The notes under the pieces: model-generated
Told to the model about the DNA's origin: nothing
What the model saw: the letters and a program-made list of their open reading frames with translations, nothing else
Databases searched by the model: none
Shown here: piece by piece, positions 12,951-13,041 of the stretch
How the letters are laid out: each line of letters begins with the position of its first letter
Numbering within the stretch: position 1 is the stretch's first letter
Made by a program: the position numbers and the translations under genes
NCBI GenBank assembly: GCA_005793025.1
Contig: SXQI01000189.1
Location: 1 to 13,041, forward strand
From: Verrucomicrobiales bacterium
GTDB taxonomy: Bacteria > Verrucomicrobiota > Verrucomicrobiia > Limisphaerales > SXQI01
Length of the DNA: 13,041 bases
Direction: 5' to 3'

Positions 12951-13041
12951 ATGACTATGGCCATTACCGACGAAGTATTGAACGAACTACTGAAAGATTA
13001 CCAGAAGCCCGAAGATTTGTTGGGTCAACAAGGGTTGCTCA
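12951..13041 (+). CDS. IS256-family (mutator-type) transposase, N-terminal fragment
   Basis: Thirty codons are visible before the window ends. The protein begins MTMAITDEVLNELL and continues with KDYQKPEDLLGQQGLL. This is the conserved N-terminus of IS256-family DDE transposases, which normally read ...LLKDYQKPEDLLGENGLL followed by a KQLTKALVERAL stretch. A Shine-Dalgarno-like GAGAGGA (12941-12947) lies just before the ATG; ATG at 12957 is a possible second start. The catalytic DDE residues lie beyond the edge, so intactness cannot be judged. It points away from mcsA. Confidence 0.85.
   Translation, partial: MTMAITDEVLNELLKDYQKPEDLLGQQGLL

Larger units (their letters stand above)
12819..13041 (+). 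mobile_element. Left end of an IS256-family insertion sequence (continues past window)
   Basis: The transposase start at 12951 has an IS256-type N-terminus. The non-coding part before it holds the word ATATTGTGTAAAAGG at 12832-12846, very like the TATAATTGTGTAAAAG of the IS256 terminal repeat. By analogy the left terminus should be near 12819. The right end lies outside, so the boundary is a prediction with an uncertainty of about ten bases. A 5-base-pair inverted repeat (TGAAC at 12859, GTTCA at 12874) lies between the end and the gene. If the end is 12819, the bases 12811-12818 should be the 8-base target duplication. Confidence 0.65.

Noticed and set aside
1..13041. CRISPR arrays, tRNA, rRNA, tmRNA or phage genes
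   Set aside because: No regularly spaced repeats, no cloverleaf-like segments and no structural or integrase genes were noticed. The gaps between genes are all short.

Overview
The window reads as an ordinary chromosomal stretch of a Gram-negative (diderm) bacterium of roughly balanced base composition. It carries the MlaE/MlaF/MlaD lipid-transport set, which points to an outer membrane. It also has a McsA-McsB-ClpC cassette, best known from Firmicutes but also present in the PVC superphylum, and a tandem NIPSNAP protein and an omega subunit of the kind common in Verrucomicrobiota and Planctomycetota. My best guess is Verrucomicrobiota. This rests on recalled family distribution, since no search could be run.

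Left part (1-3978, + strand). The window opens inside a glutamine-synthetase-fold ligase whose 5' end lies outside. It continues with a LarA-like (DUF2088) nickel-pincer racemase/epimerase and a secreted tandem NIPSNAP-domain protein. Two core genes follow: rpoZ (RNA polymerase omega) and smpB (tmRNA-binding protein). A strong hairpin with a T-rich tail separates them and ends only 8 bases before the smpB start.

Middle and right part (4054-12743, - strand). Nine genes run in one direction, so transcription goes from high to low coordinates: mcsA, mcsB, clpC, mlaE, mlaF, mlaD, a DUF2007 protein, a GlcD-type FAD oxidase, and rpmB (L28). mcsA/mcsB, clpC/mlaE and mlaF/mlaD are tightly spaced. mlaE/mlaF and DUF2007/glcD overlap by ATGA. 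rpmB appears to have its own promoter, and its terminator lies between the convergent smpB and rpmB ends.

Right edge (about 12819-13041, + strand). The left end and first codons of an IS256-family insertion sequence lie divergently, immediately upstream of the mcsA promoter region. The element runs out of the window.

The most interesting unit is mcsA-mcsB-clpC. McsB keeps its kinase motifs and an RDxxRA phosphoarginine-pocket motif, ClpC keeps both N-domain glutamates known to bind phosphoarginine, and McsA keeps its four CxxC motifs. This looks like a complete arginine-phosphorylation degradation pathway (activator, kinase, reader) without an adjacent ctsR gene, in the same directon as an outer-membrane lipid transporter. 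No stretch longer than 300 bases lacks a gene.
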